Positions 12,540 to 24,768 of a stretch of DNA of 64,000 bases are shown here, piece by piece. Position numbers and translations under genes: made by a program. The notes beneath the pieces were generated by a model. It saw only the letters and a program-made list of their open reading frames with translations, was not told where the DNA came from and searched no databases. Origin of the DNA: Rhabditoides inermis (taxonomy: Eukaryota > Nematoda > Chromadorea > Rhabditida > Rhabditidae). Where the stretch lies: the NCBI GenBank assembly GCA_963966185.1, contig CAWZYM010000087.1, positions 797,501-861,500 of the forward strand, written 5' to 3'. Numbering within the stretch: the stretch's first letter is position 1; each line of letters opens with the position of its first letter.

Positions 12540-12640
12540 CACTCCATTCTCCTCCCACACCTACAGAGTCGCCATCTCCATCCTCCTCCCACACCCACAG
12601 AGTCGCCATCTCCATCCTCCTCCCACATCCACAGAGCCAT
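12540..12640. repeat. Short tandem repeat of about 43 bp
   Basis: The segment ACAGAGTCGCCATCTCCATC followed by CTCCTCCCACAC repeats about 2.3 times. A related pyrimidine-rich stretch (CCCACACCCACCGAGTCCCAG-like) occurs near 2,560-2,600. It is non-coding. Confidence 0.6.
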
Positions 12641-12681
12641 ATTCTCTCTCACACACGCATGGGGTGTTGAAAGAAGCCAAT

Positions 12682-13041
12682 GGTAAGGGGCCCGACATAC
12701 TTTTGTAGCGCGTGCGATTCGCCACCTCTCTCTGTGTAAAAGTCGCTAGCATTGTAGCTCGCGCAGCAAAGTGCACTGGCGACTTTCAAAGTAGCCAGCA
12801 CATACTCGCGCGCGAAATGTAGCCGGCTACAATGTGAAAAGTCGCCAGCTACAAAGTCGCCAGCAAAGTCGCTCGCGTATTTCGTTGTTAGCGTGGCGAC
12901 AATTCGCCAGGCGCGGCGCGGGCTACTTTTTCAATTGTAGCCAGCGCCTTTTCGCTGGCGACTTTTGAAATGTAGCTCGGCTATTTTCAAATCGCGCGCA
13001 CTGGCGAATCGCACGCGCTACAAAGTATGTCGGGCCCCTTA
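12682..13041. mobile_element. MITE with about 40-bp terminal inverted repeats
   Basis: The left terminus GTAAGGGGCCCGACATAC, continuing TTTTGTAGCGCGTGCGATTC, is matched by the reverse complement at the right end, which finishes GTATGTCGGGCCCCTTAC. The interior is built of short self-complementary blocks around GTAGC and GTCGCCAGC, so the whole element folds on itself, and it has no open frame. Outside it, AGAAGCCAATGG (12,672) pairs with CCATTGGCTTCT (13,187), suggesting it sits within a second, larger inverted-repeat unit. From 13,050 to 14,200 I see no gene. Confidence 0.7.
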
Positions 13042-14215
13042 CAAACTGATATCAGAGACAGTGACCCTACCAATCACACGGTTTAGCTCCAAAATTTAAA
13101 CGCAAATAGCTCGAAACGTATGGCCAGTCATGTGGATTTAAAAACGGTTTTCGAATAAACTCCGTAGGGTATCTCTGATGTTTTAGTCACCATTGGCTTC
13201 TGTGACCTAATCAACACTTCATATCATTCCTACATTCCTAGTCTACAGCCGGCAATCATAGTAGAGAAGTGTTGGAAATCTCTCCCAGATTCTGGAATGC
13301 AATTCATTGCTGTTTACTGCCTACTCTTTTCCTTATTCCTTTTAATCGAATTCCCCATTAAACGACTTTTAATGCATCGACTCGTGTTTTCGTTCTTTCA
13401 CAGTCAGAGCGGACACAACAAAAAACCTATACTTAGAATTGAAAACAAAACTAACAAATCCATACCTCAACATACTCCTGTTCTCGTGGTTCGACGTGAG
13501 CGGCGACAGCTTGCTGCAAACGCGATAATATTTTATTTATTGAAAAAAGGGAGAAAAAGCGAGCAGCTGAGCAGCACCAACCTGAATGCAGTTACCGGGG
13601 GTCCGCGGCAGCAGCAGCCGCAGTGACGGAGGAGTGGCCGGGGCACTGACAGATACAGAGAAACTGTATTACTTTATGTATGAAAACTTCACCACACCAC
13701 TTTTTTTCGATATCAGTGATCTATGCGTAATATTTTCACCGTTTCACCGCTACACTATCTGCAAAATGAGAGCAATCCTTTACTGACAAGTGATTATCTT
13801 CGCAATACGCGTGACGTATCGACGTATGCTTACCTCAATCGGATCCACCGCCCGTGTCGACACACGAGACATACATCATGGTAGTCGTTGTTCGCTGTGT
13901 GCATCGTCTCCTTGAACAATTCAAATCCTCGTAGATATACAATGAGCACATATCATTATGCAAATTTGAAAAAAAAAGAGTGAATGGAGCAGGGTCGCAG
14001 TAAATAGTATATCTCGGTTTTTTATGGCACACATTCGTTCAGTTTCGTATAAGATCAATTAGCATCGAAAATAAAATAAAAACTGTACAGTACAACTAGT
14101 ACGTTAAATAAAAAAATTAAGAAATATGTAAATAAAACCTTTTCTACTAAGCCACGATACGATTAATCAAATTGGCTGCGTAGTACGCAGCTCGTTGTGA
14201 CGCATGATACTCAGA

Positions 14216-15268
14216 GAGGATCGGACAAGAGAGGAAGAAGAGGCCCATTGCCCGCTCTCAGATCCCGCTGCCCTCACACCCCGCTGCGCTGCCTCAACTT
14301 GACACTCATTTTCCAGGTATGCTGGTACGATTTTTCAATTAATATTTGTTACAACCGAACCCCACTTTACTTTGACGTTGCGAAGACGCTCCAGTGCAAA
14401 ATATGTGATTCCACTATCCGATTTTGATAACGCGATCAACACAGTAAAGTATAATAGGATGTACCAAATGGAAAGGGGGACGGAGAGAAGAAGGCCTGTT
14501 GACTGGAGAAGGAGTTTGTGTATCATCAACGCGTACTCGACAAAAGACAAGGAGGAAGAAGAGGAGGGGCGATGTGAACGGCGAGGTGATCAAGGAGGAC
14601 AAAAAGAACCCAGACCATTGAGAGAAGCTGTTGGTGAGTGCGGTGCAGTGAAATGCGACTACCACGTGGCGGAAGGGAAATCGAAGAGCACAGCAGATGA
14701 AGTGGTTTCCATTTGTGTTGTAATATGTTTCACGATGATGACGTGACGTGTTGTGTGTTGCAGCATTTTCTCATGATGGACAAAGGCTAGCGATGCTGTT
14801 CAAGCATCTACGCACTATCTAGAACATGAAGCACATTAGCTTGAACAACGATTTGGGCAAGGGATGTTGGAAGGAGGGGAGCTTTCAGTGATTACACGAC
14901 TATGTATGATGTTATGAATATAATTGTTTCTTAATTAGCACCTTTTCGCGAGTAGATCGACTGTGTTTGCCGCTTATTTATAGATGTCACCGTGATATTG
15001 ATGGATTTATGGTGTCAAAATAATGTGGGTTAAAGGGAACAGATCCGCCAGAGCTGGTTGAAATGACTACTAGAGGCGAAGCTGAGGCTGTTGGATGATT
15101 GATGTGATGTGTTTCAGGCTGCGGGAGAGGAAGAGGCTGCTGCTGCTGTCGATGAAGAGAAGAAGGAGGATGCGGTGATGACGATGGAGGTTAAGCCTGC
15201 AGCAGACGAGACTGCGTCCGCTGGACATGGAGACTTGGCTGATTCACGGTGCCGCACTCTCTGTAGCT
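14216..15268 (+). CDS. Possible exons of an acidic protein
   Basis: Plus-strand pieces with splice-like borders: 14,216-14,316 (ending CCAG/GTATGC), about 14,465-14,632 (ending GTTG/GTGAGT) and a terminal piece 15,118-15,268 that starts after TTTCAG and ends in TGA. The last piece is Glu/Ala/Lys-rich (AAGEEEAAAAVDEEKKEDAV). Continuity of frame between the pieces was not established and no domain was recognised. It may be upstream exons of copy B or a separate small gene. Confidence 0.25.
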
Positions 15269-16847
15269 GAACGAGTACCGTTGTAAGATTTGTTTTCGAG
15301 CATTTCATTTGTTGTCCTCAGTTTTAAGTTTTAGTGACATTTTATATCTTATATTTTGGTGTGTGCGATTTGTCGTCTCTGTGTATCGACTGTTCATATT
15401 TGCGTGTGCATATTGATATTGTATCGACTGTTCAAATTTGACTTGTCGCTTGTCGTGAATGAAGTGTTGAATATTGATTGGTGATTACATGTATTGTATC
15501 GGATGGGTTTCGCGTTCCCATGGCCTATCTATGCGAATTTGTTTTGGGGGTAAGTGCCGACTGAGGGTGGTTGAGATGGTGCGGGCCGCCGGTCGCCGCC
15601 GCAGGCTGACGCCCACTCAGCAGTGGCTGGAAGAAGACGCGAAGAGGAAGCGGGAGGCTGGCGAGAAGACGGCGGAGCAGCGCAGGCAGCGAGCCGCGCG
15701 CGCCGCCGCACGCGCTGGCCGCGCACTCTCGCCGCTGCCGCCCCCCTCTCCACTCCTGGCGACCGCCCGCGCTCCCTCCATCCATTCTCCACACCGTCAC
15801 GGTGAGTGTTTTGGTTGTGTATTGTCAGGTATTCAGTGTGATGTGCTGTTCAGATGGGCTGTGTGGCGACGGCTTGCCGGGTGATTCGGCGCGTGACTCG
15901 CTCGCTTCCCGCTCCAGCGCATCCCTGCTGCAACAAGGTGGGGGAGAGTGTCGGTGAGGTATTTGCGTATGTGTCGTGAACTGCAGATGCGGACGACGGG
16001 CAGGATATGCGTGACGGCCAGGGAATGGACATGAGCGACGACGGTGCGCCGAACGGGAATGCTGTGTCGACTGCGCCCGACGCCTCTCCTGGTGAGCGTG
16101 TGAGGGGTATGCGTACAAGTGACGTGAGCTGTCAACTAGAATCAGTGCTCACAGGTGTGTCGAACCCTTCCTCTGCCCGCCCGGCAGCGCAATCCCCTCC
16201 GCTTCCGCAGCAGCCGCATGGTTGGTAGTGGCGTGCGAGTGATGTATGTATGTGAGAGGTGAGTTGCAGGCTCGGTCGGTGCGTGTGTGTCGAGCTCTGG
16301 TGGTGCGGGAGGCGCCGGCACGGCTGTTGGGAGTGCCGTTGCTGGCAGCGGTGTGAGGCAGGCTGGGGCGGTGGCTGACGTCGATGGCATGGGTCCGGTC
16401 GACCCGTCGTCTCCCGGTCAGGTGAGCATGAACATTGATGTATTGTGTATTATTGTTGTTTACTTGTAAATGTGTGATAATGAAATTGTGTCGCACTCGT
16501 GTCCGTTTCACGCTAGTCACTTGCCATTGTAGATGAAGGCCTATGCATCAAGCTATTTCAAGTCTAGTCGCAATTGCGTACTAATCGTGGTCATCTCTGA
16601 TGAGACTGTCCGAACAGCCGGAACTAAGTGGTTCATCATTAAAACACACATGAAATGCATGTAAACAATGTCAAGAGTAGAGTACTAGATGTTATGGTTC
16701 TGTAAAAACCAGTAATGAGAATGCACGATGACGGTGTGTCGATCTCTTTCTTATCACAACATGCACTTTCTCAATGCAGGTCGCCCACTCGGCGCGTGCT
16801 GCAGTCGGAAGAGTGAGAGCGGGAGGACGAGGTATGTGAATGAAAGT

Positions 16848-16966
16848 GGTCAGTCTCATCGAAGCTCCCGGATTACTCCCGAATTGCCTTCGGAATACGT
16901 TCGAACACTCCCCATCACTTGCTATCCCTTCGAAACACTTCGGAATTGCTTCTGATGAGACTGACC
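16848..16966. mobile_element. 119-bp hairpin MITE
   Basis: It starts GGTCAGTCTCATCGAAG and ends CTTCTGATGAGACTGACC, so the ends are complementary over about 17 bp. Internal CCCGAATTGCCTTCGGAA and CACTTCGGAATTGCTTC are related sub-repeats. A solitary half (CTCTGATGAGACTGTCC) lies at 16,596-16,612. It has no coding capacity. Confidence 0.6.
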
Positions 16967-17454
16967 GGTGACCGCATCTGAATTAGAGAGGGCGCGCAGC
17001 GCCCTCTCTTTTGGCTTAGGATAAGGCTCGCGCCAGAATTCTCAAGAAGCGATATCCAAAGGTCATATTATCCACAATGTGAACTCGTCCAAATCATGCT
17101 AGTTAGATTCGCACCGTTCCGTAGGCCAGATCACTGGTCGACGGCATCTTTGTATCTCTCCTCTGAAAGAAGTTATGGGCGATCCCGCAAGCGCACTAGG
17201 CGAAAGGCCAGCGTGTTTCGTGTCCTTCCTTCCCGTCACGACTTTTCCCAACTTGCACTTTGCGTGTTGTCCGCCCCGCCGCCGCCAGCGTCTAATGCAC
17301 GCCGGGTTTACCTTGTTTTGACCCGCCAACTATAACCAGGAGGAAGAGCGCAAAAGGCGCGATATCGACTGGTAGTGAGAAAATATGTTGGAAAAACTTT
17401 TTGTGAAACGTAACGGCGATCCGTGAATACGTTGTGACGTGTGGTGCATGAGAG

Positions 17455-17531
17455 AAAGAAGAAAGAAAGGGCAGATGTTGAGAGAGATGGGCAGAGAAAG
17501 ATGGAGAGAGAATGACAAAGAGAGAGAGATG

Positions 17532-17565
<34 letters not shown>

Positions 17566-17680
17566 GAAAGCGAGAGAGGGGGGAGAGAGGGAGAGGGAGA
17601 GAGAGCAAAGAGTGAAATAACATTGAGTGAGAGCTGAGCGAGATAGAAGGAACAGAGGGAGGGAGAGAACAGAAGGAGAT
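17455..17680. repeat. Long imperfect (GA)n tract
   Basis: About 225 bp of purine-only sequence dominated by GA with GAAA interruptions. Minus-strand open frames here are only low-complexity translations of the tract. Confidence 0.85.
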
Positions 17681-17769
17681 AGATAAATTTGATATAATCC
17701 AGTCCAGATGAATAGTGATAGTTCAGCACATATCGGAATTTCTTTGAAATTCAACAAAAGCACATATAT

Positions 17770-18149
17770 TTTCTATAAAAAGTACTCGGCGTAAAGAGAT
17801 GAACTTTGTCTTAACCCAATGCAGCAAAAGTACATATATATTCACATTGTATTCACATTATATTCACACCTGTATTCACATTATATATAAAACGTTCACA
17901 AATACTAACACAAACCTGCGCATACTGAAATGTTCTGTTGTTGTTGCTAACAAGTAACCACAACGACATGAACAGAGAAGAGTTCAGTTAAAAAAAATAG
18001 GATAGGAGAGGGAAGAGAGAGAGAGATAGAAGAGAGAGAGAGATGTGCAGGTTTGTGTTTGTATTTGTAAACGTTTTATATATGTACTTTTGCTGCATTG
18101 GGTTAAGACAAAGTTCATCTCTTTACGCCGAGTACTTTTTATAGAAAAT
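17770..18149. repeat. Inverted repeat flanking a GA tract
   Basis: The left arm (17,770-17,839, with AAAGTACTCGGCGTAAAGAG) is the reverse complement of the right arm (18,080-18,149). Inner arms 17,884-17,920 and 18,043-18,080 also pair (AAACGTTCACAAATAC and relatives). The left arm carries about 45 bp of extra TATTCACATT repeats. The centre contains a GA microsatellite. This fits a foldback or MITE element inserted just upstream of the C-terminal exons of copy B. Confidence 0.6.
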
Positions 18150-18254
18150 GGATATTGGGATGTGATGTGGTATTGTAGTTCGACAGGATCACGTTGTTCA
18201 ATTTCCTGTCGGCCTGTTTGTCCACCAGGCTGCCAAGGCGCGCGACATCCGTGT

Positions 18255-18278
18255 GAGTCTCTCTCTCTCTCTCTCACT

Positions 18279-18314
<36 letters not shown>

Positions 18315-18335
18315 TCCTCTCTCACCGTTTATCAC
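18255..18335. repeat. (TC)n microsatellite in intron of copy B
   Basis: A TCTCTCTC and CACTCT run directly follows the donor at 18,251. It is low-complexity. From 18,850 to 19,400 I see nothing recognisable. Confidence 0.8.
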
Positions 18336-19407
18336 CCCTCACCCCTTCTTTATTCTCCCCTTTCTCTCATCGTGACATATTCAGGACTGGTATGTGCCGG
18401 CTCGCATTTTGATGTCGCTCTACCATGCCTCTCCCGCTGGACCTGCAACCAAGGCCACACTCGTTCCGCTCACCAGGAAGCTCTACCGAGCCCGCAAAGA
18501 GATGTGATTGTTTACAAGTTTCCATCTGTCGTGTTCTGTACTTTAAGGATTATATCAACATCTTATTTACCTGTGCCTGTATTCACATTGTGGTTCTAGG
18601 TCGGAGTTCGACAAGAAGATGCGGATTCTGGAGCGCCTGCCCGGTCTGGTAGCGATGGAGGGAGCGGGCCGGGACAAGACGTGGCGGCTGGGCCCTCGCG
18701 TGTCCGAGTATGGAGTGGACAGGGCCACGCAGGTACGAGTCTGCCGGTCGTCCCTTGTCCAACAGCGCCCCATTGCAGCTGGCTCTCCTCGTCGACATCC
18801 AGGTCGAAGACGCGCGTGCTGCTGCGCAATGAGGTGTAGTACTTCCACTTCTTCATTCCCCTGTCACTAATCACTTATCAATGTGCTCGTAGTTTCCCGT
18901 TGTCATCGTTTCTTCTCTAGACAGTCGTTTGATTTCTTAGTGTGTTCATTGTCACAAAGTGCAGATTTTATTTGAGAGATGTTTATGTGTTTGAAAGAAT
19001 AATAAAGGCGTGTTGCAGAAAATCCTGTTTGTCAAGTTGCCTACAAACGGTCATGAAGCTCCGTCCACGAATCTTGCTCGGTTTAGAATGCGCACGCACA
19101 CGTGATGCCCACCTTTGCGAAGAAGAAGCACAAGGAACAAAATTGACGTATTTGGAAAGCGCTGTGATCGGGTGCATGGTTGCAGCGAGTGCCCCGGTGT
19201 GGATCACAGTTGGGCAACGACTGCCACGCGTTGCGCTCCTTCCACGCTCACCCCTTCTACACACCTCGCGTGTTGCGGCGCTCAGTTCATCTCCAGCGTT
19301 CATCTCCAATCGGCGCGTATAGTATCGATCGCAGATAGTTGTTTTGCAATTCTGTCCCACTTGAACAAAAGAACACAAATATATTCAATGGAAATCCATG
19401 GAGTGAG

Positions 19408-19645
19408 ATGATTTGCATGTCCAGTCATCGATTCAGCGAGACTCGCTGATTAGCATACGACCGAGTGGCGGCAGTGGCGGTCTCGTCATTTCTCGCCCCT
19501 CATTTGTCCCCCTATCCTACCCGCGAGCTGCCGCCCTCCCAGTCAAATGTCTGCATGTAAAACGGACCATCGACTACTCGGACCCTCTCCATCTACCGTC
19601 TGCCACCAGCCACATCAGATACGTTTCTTTTCGATGATTCCCTTG
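19408..19645 (+). repeat. Left outer terminal inverted repeat
   Basis: About 240 bp, matching the reverse complement of 28,700-28,940 with a few differences (for example TCAGCGAGACTCGCTGATTA is shared exactly). It contains the octamer ATTTGCAT near its tip and ends in a segment with ATACGTTTCTTTTCGAT that also occurs inverted at 25,380 and 28,710. Confidence 0.75.
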
Positions 19646-19664
19646 CCCCCTCTCGGTTGGGTGT

Positions 19665-20944
19665 CGACCCCTACAGTTCACAGTGTAGAATGGCCAAAGC
19701 GTATGCACTTGAGCGTTTCGGGGATGACCTCTGGGCGGAAGGGGCTTGACCAAAGTCTGTTCGTTCCGTCCTATCTGACCCCTAGTGATGGATTGTGATC
19801 GGCGGAGTCGGGAATTTCCGTTGCGTTCTGTCCTCGGCACGGTAGTGCTTGTGGTTGCTCGACCAACCTACCACCGAGGTGTGCCTTTGGTAGTCCGTGT
19901 GGTTTTTCGACCAACCTATCAGCCGGGGGCAGGTGGGGTCGGAGACAAGAGGGAGTCACTGAGTAGGGGGAGGCAGCGCAAGTGTGATGATGGAAAGCGA
20001 TCGTATTTCATTTCTCATTTTCAGACGCGACTCGACTTGCCGACAAGATACAAGGGAGATTCGACTGGCGTGTCTGGAGATTCGACTGGCATAATTTGAC
20101 TTCTATGCTGAATTATTACTTCTACCTTTACTGCTGATCGATTGATTATCAATCTGTTTCACGTCTCTGTGCTCCTGAGACAGAATCGTAGAAATGGATC
20201 ATCCCTCGGTTGATTATCGATCGAGACGTATGTACTAATGAACTACTGTATGAAGCCAGCCTACATCCTTCGGACATCAACCGGAAATTTCCCCTCGTGA
20301 AACTAGTGAAGAGAAAAAGTTTAGATTGATAGTCGATTAGCCTCCCGTCGGTTATTGATCCTGAACTCTATGGTCTCTATGTTGTGATGCGGGACGCGCT
20401 CAGCGCGGACGAAGCGCATCTCGGAATTCAGAATCTTATTGATCCACAATGTAATACTGGATAAGGGAAAATCTACATTGAGAATCGAATATAGACCATT
20501 ACGATTACGAGAGAGAGCAGAGAAAAACAGTTGTCAAGAGGAATAAAACAAAGGGATTTCAGGTCAGGAAAACTTGCCGCATGAAGAAAGGATTCTATTC
20601 CACGGCTCACTTTACATTGATCTGCACAGAAGCGCATCTGGCATACAGTTCTGCTTCGCTAAGAAAGTGACAAGTGATATTTGTGTGTTTGTACGACTGA
20701 TACTATTTAAGATCTCAGATGAGGGATGAGCGCGGCCTAGGAGAACTTCAGAAGCTGTTCCGTTCGAAAAACACTCCACAAATATCATTCGAAGGACTAG
20801 CGCTTCGGCGCGCTGCCGCGCGCCTTCGCACTAGTTTATAGAAGAATAGAAAATAGTTTAGATAAATAGTTGCATGGTAAACTACGCTCTCATCACGAAA
20901 AAAAAATTTCTGTTTATTTTGACGCACAGGTAACAACAACATTC
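19665..20944 (+). repeat. Palindrome left arm (1.28 kb)
   Basis: It runs from CGACCCCTACAGTTCACAG to GGTAACAACAACATT and matches the reverse complement of 22,351-23,631 with few substitutions and small indels. An open frame of 104 codons (19,785-20,099) is encoded identically in both arms, but it lies in repeat sequence and has no domain, so I do not call it a gene. Confidence 0.85.
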
Positions 20945-20989
20945 TAGACACAGTTCCATGCATTCTTCTGTCTACTATCACGTCTCATC

Positions 20990-22345
20990 ATCGATCACAA
21001 CAGTTTTCTAGAGACAGTTGTATGCTCTCATCTGTCTACTCTCACGTCTCTGCGTCGACCACATCACTTTTCTAGAAATAGTTCTATGCTCTCTTCTGTC
21101 TACTCTCACGTCTCTGCATCGACCACATCACTTTTCTAAAAACAGTTCTATGCTCTCTTCTGTCTACTTTAACGTCTCCGCCTCGATCACATCACTTTTC
21201 TAGAAACAGTTCTATGCTCTCTTCTGTCTACTCTCACGTCTCCGCATCGATCAAATCACTTTTCCAAAAACAGTTCTATGCTCTCTTTTGTCTACTCTCA
21301 CGTCTCTGCATCGACCACATCACTTTTCTAGAAACAGTTGTATGCTCTCGTCTGTCTACTCTCACGTCTCTGCATCGATCACATAACTTTTCTGGAAACA
21401 GTTGTATGCTCTCTTCTGTCTACTCTCACGTCTCCGCATCGATCAAATCATTTTTTCTTGAAACAGTTCTATGCTCTTTTCTGTCTACTCTCACGTCTCT
21501 GCATCGATCACATCACTTTTCTAGAAACAGTTCTATGCTCTCTTCTGTCTACTCTCACGTCTCCGCATCGATCACAGCTTTTTCTAGAAGCAGTTCAATG
21601 CTCTCTTCTGTTTACTCTCACGTCTCCGCATCGATTACAACACTTTTCTAAAAACAGCTATATGCTCTCTTCTGTCTACTCTCATGTCTCCACTGCGATA
21701 ACAAAAATTTTCTAGAGACAATTCTATGGTTGACAGTTCTCACGTCTCCGCTTCTGTCAAAAACAATTTTTTAGGAACAGTCCAATGCTATATATATCTT
21801 GTATACTATCACTTCTCCGCTGTGGTCACTGTTATTTTCAAGAGATAGTTCTATGCTCTCTTCTGTTTACTCTCACGTCTCCGCATCGATCACAACACTT
21901 TTCTAAAAACAGGTATATGCTCTCTTCTGTCTACTCTCACGTCTCTGCATCGACCACATCACTTTTATAGAAACAGTTCTATGCTCTCTTCTGTCTACTC
22001 TAACGTCTCCGCCTCGATCACATCACTTTTCTAGAAACAGTTCTATGCTCTCTTCTGTCTACTCTCACGTCTCCGCATCGATCAAATCACTTTTCCAGAA
22101 ACAGTTCTATGCTCTCTTCTGTCTACTCTCACGTCTCTGCATCGATCACATCACTTTTCTAGAAACAGTTATATAGTTTCTTCTGTCTACTCTCACGTCT
22201 CCGCATCGATCTCATCACTTTTCTAGAAACAGTTATATAATTTCTTCTGTCTACTCTCACGTCTCCGCATCGATCTCATCACTTTTCTAGAAGAAGTTCT
22301 ATGCTCTCTTCTGTCTACTCTCACGTCTCCGCATCGATCACAGCA
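20990..22345. repeat. 64-bp tandem array in the palindrome loop, about 21 units
   Basis: The unit contains AACAGTTCTATGCTCTCTTC, TGTCTACTCTCACGTCTC and CGCATCGATCACATCACTTT, and repeats every 64 bp with point differences and one divergent patch around 21,710-21,850. Apparent open frames along it are repeat translations. The array forms the loop between the two palindrome arms. Confidence 0.9.
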
Positions 22346-22350
22346 TCGAT

Positions 22351-23631
22351 CACAATGTTGTTGTTACCTTTGCGTCTAAATGGACAGATTTTGTTTTTCG
22401 TGATGAGAGCGTAGTTTACCATGCAACTATTTATCTAAACTATTTTCTGTTCTTCTATAAACTAGTGCGAAGGCGCGCGGCAGCGCGCCGAAGCGCTAGT
22501 CCTTCGAATGATATTTGTGGAGTGTTTTTCGAACGGAACAGCTTCTGAAGTTCTCCTAGGCCGCGCTCATCCCTCATCTGAGATCTTAAATAGTATCTGT
22601 CGTACGATCACACAGATATCACTTGTCACTTTCTTAGCGAAGCAGAACTGTTTGCCAGATGCGCTTCTGTGCAGATCAATGTAAAGTGAGCCGTGGAATA
22701 GAATTTTTTCTTCATGCGGCAAGTTTTCCTGACCTGAAATCCCTTTGTTTTATTCCTCTTGACAACTGTTTTTTTCTGCTCTCTCTCGTAATGGACTATA
22801 TTCGATTCTCAATGTAGATTTTCCCTTATCCAGTATTACATTGTGGATCAATACGATTCTTAATTCCGAGATGCGCTTCGTCCGCGCTGAGCGCGTCCCG
22901 CATCACAACATAGAGACCATAGAGTTCAGGATCAATAACCGAGGCTAATCGACTATCAATCGAAACTTTTTCTCTTCACTAGTTTCACGTTTCACGAAGC
23001 ACGAAGGGAAATTTCCGGTTGATGTTCGAAGGATGTAGGCTGGCTTTATACAGTAGTTCATTAGTACGTCTCGATCGATAATCAACCGAGGGATGATCCA
23101 TTTCTACGATTCTGTCTCAGGAGCACAGAGACGTGAAACAGATTGATAATCAATCGATCATCAGTAAAGGTAGAAGTAATAATTCAGCATAGAAGTCAAA
23201 TTATGCCAGTCGAATCTCCAGACACGCCAGTCGAATCTCCCTTGTATCTTGTCGGCAAGTCGAGTCGCGTCTGAAAATGAGAAATGAAATACGATCGCTT
23301 TCCATCATCACACTTGCGCTGCCTCCCCCTACTCAGTGACTCCCTCTTGTCTCCGACCCCACCTGCCCCCGGCTGATAGGTTGGTCGAAAAACCACACGG
23401 ACTACCAAAGGCACACCTCGGTGGTAGGTTGGTCGAGCAACCACAAGCACTACCGTGCCGAGGACAGAACGCAATGGAAATTCCCGACTCCGCCGATCAC
23501 AATCCATCACTAGGGGTCAGATAGGACGGAACGAACAGACTTTGGTCAAGCCCCTTCCGCCCAGAGGTCATCCCCGAAACGCTCAAGTGCATACGCTTTG
23601 GCCATTCTACACTGTGAACTGTAGGGGTCGT
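22351..23631 (-). repeat. Palindrome right arm (1.28 kb)
   Basis: Reverse complement of 19,665-20,944. It ends at CTGTGAACTGTAGGGGTCG, immediately followed by LINE-derived coding sequence. Its outer 400 bp (23,210-23,600) is homologous in direct orientation to 25,430-25,740 and to the 240-bp satellite units. Confidence 0.85.
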
Positions 23632-24330
23632 GAAAAAGAAGTGGTGATAGTGGATGAGCGTGTCTCTTTTGGAAAGGGAATCGAGTCATTCCACAACGCC
23701 GCTGCTGATAAGATCGATAAGTACACTGGTATTGCTGAAACATATAAAGCGTTGGGATACAAAGTGTCTCTTCACCCGTTCCTTGCCAGTTCTCTCGGTG
23801 ACTATTGGAAAGAGAATGATAGTGCGATGAAAGCTCTTGGAATTCCAAAGACGGAGTGGAATGATTTGATTGGACAGATCCAATGCGAGACTCTTGAGTA
23901 TTCAAAAGCTATATATTATTTGCATACGTTGGGGGAGAGTTACAACCCAAAATATGGAAATACTAGACCAGAAAAGGCACTGAAGATGATTGCGAGATAC
24001 AAAGAAAGATACGAGAGAACCCGACTACAGCGAGAAGTTGGGTAGTGAGATAAGCAATCTGGTCATGTCACAATACAACACTGATACTCGTGTAGGGCTG
24101 TCTCTCTCCCCGCGACAAGGGGACCAAGAGAGCGGTCCGATAGTGCGCGATACAGCCGGCCGCCGCCCCGCTCGCCCGACGCCTCGAGGATGCTGCGACC
24201 AAGCTTCTGCTGCTGAGGGACCAACGACGGACGCGGCCGGACCCAAGTCATTTGCCAACTACCCAAGATAAACTCCAAACTCCCCCAATGCCATACGATT
24301 TGAGATAAATCATTTCAATCAAATCTCTCT
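23632..24330 (+). mobile_element. 3' fragment of an R2/NeSL-type LINE
   Basis: The open frame to 24,045 has the signature of the C-terminal restriction-like-endonuclease region of R2/R4/NeSL-type LINEs: a VVIVDERVSF strand, then ESF with DKIDKY, then a GYKVSLHPFLASSLG segment and a final ETLEYSKAIYYLHTLG helix. The reverse transcriptase is missing, so this is a strongly 5'-truncated copy. The 3' untranslated part contains ACCCAAGTCATTTGCCAA and ATACGATTTGAGATAAA and ends directly in a TC microsatellite. A second copy of this 3' end lies at 32,035-32,118. Confidence 0.6.
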
Positions 24331-24704
24331 CGCTTCTCTCTTCTCTCTCGCTTCTCTCCTCTCTCTCTCTCTGTTTCTCTCTCTCTCCTCATGAGAACTT
24401 CAATTACAGAATCAGATAGATGTTGAGGCTGTCTACTCCATCTTCAACTCTGTCACCTACGGGCGCGCGCGAATCAGCCGTCATGTCTGGGAGAGTCTGG
24501 ATCTTGTTCTCTCCCTCTCTCCCTCTCTCCTTTCTCTCTTTCTCTCTCTTTCTCTCTCTCCCCTCACGCTATGTGTCGTGAAATCGCGGCCGATACGCGA
24601 GTCTCTCTCCCCCTCTTCTCTCTCGCTTCTCTCCTCTCTCCCCCTCTCTCCCATCACTCTCCCTCTTCTCTCTCTCTCTCCTCTCCCATCCTCTTTCCCC
24701 CTCT

Positions 24705-24768
<64 letters not shown>

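Larger units (their letters stand above)
15576..18832 (+). pseudogene. Novel-family gene, copy B, probably degenerate
   Basis: This is the only copy on the plus strand. N-terminal exons 15,576-15,801, then about 15,855-15,938, 15,988-16,091, 16,155-16,220 and 16,271-16,422 join cleanly, mostly in phase 1, giving a basic helix (TPTQQWLEEDAKRKREAGEK) then Ser/Gly/Asp-rich sequence. C-terminal exons are 18,187-18,250, 18,385-18,503, 18,600-18,732 and 18,779-18,832, matching copy A's last four, with motifs LFVHQAAKAR, LERLPGLV and EYGVDRATQ. The middle exons that copies A, C and D have were not found, and the junction 18,250/18,385 is one nucleotide out of phase. The intervening 16.8-18.15 kb holds a MITE, a GA tract and an inverted repeat. 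It could be a pseudogene or a mosaic. Confidence 0.5.

Noticed and set aside
19785..20099. 104-codon frame duplicated in both palindrome arms as a gene
   Set aside because: Identity follows from the palindrome; there is no codon or domain evidence, and the equivalent satellite units do not keep the frame.
20990..22345. CRISPR-like array
   Set aside because: The 64-bp units are contiguous with no unique spacers, and the window is eukaryotic.
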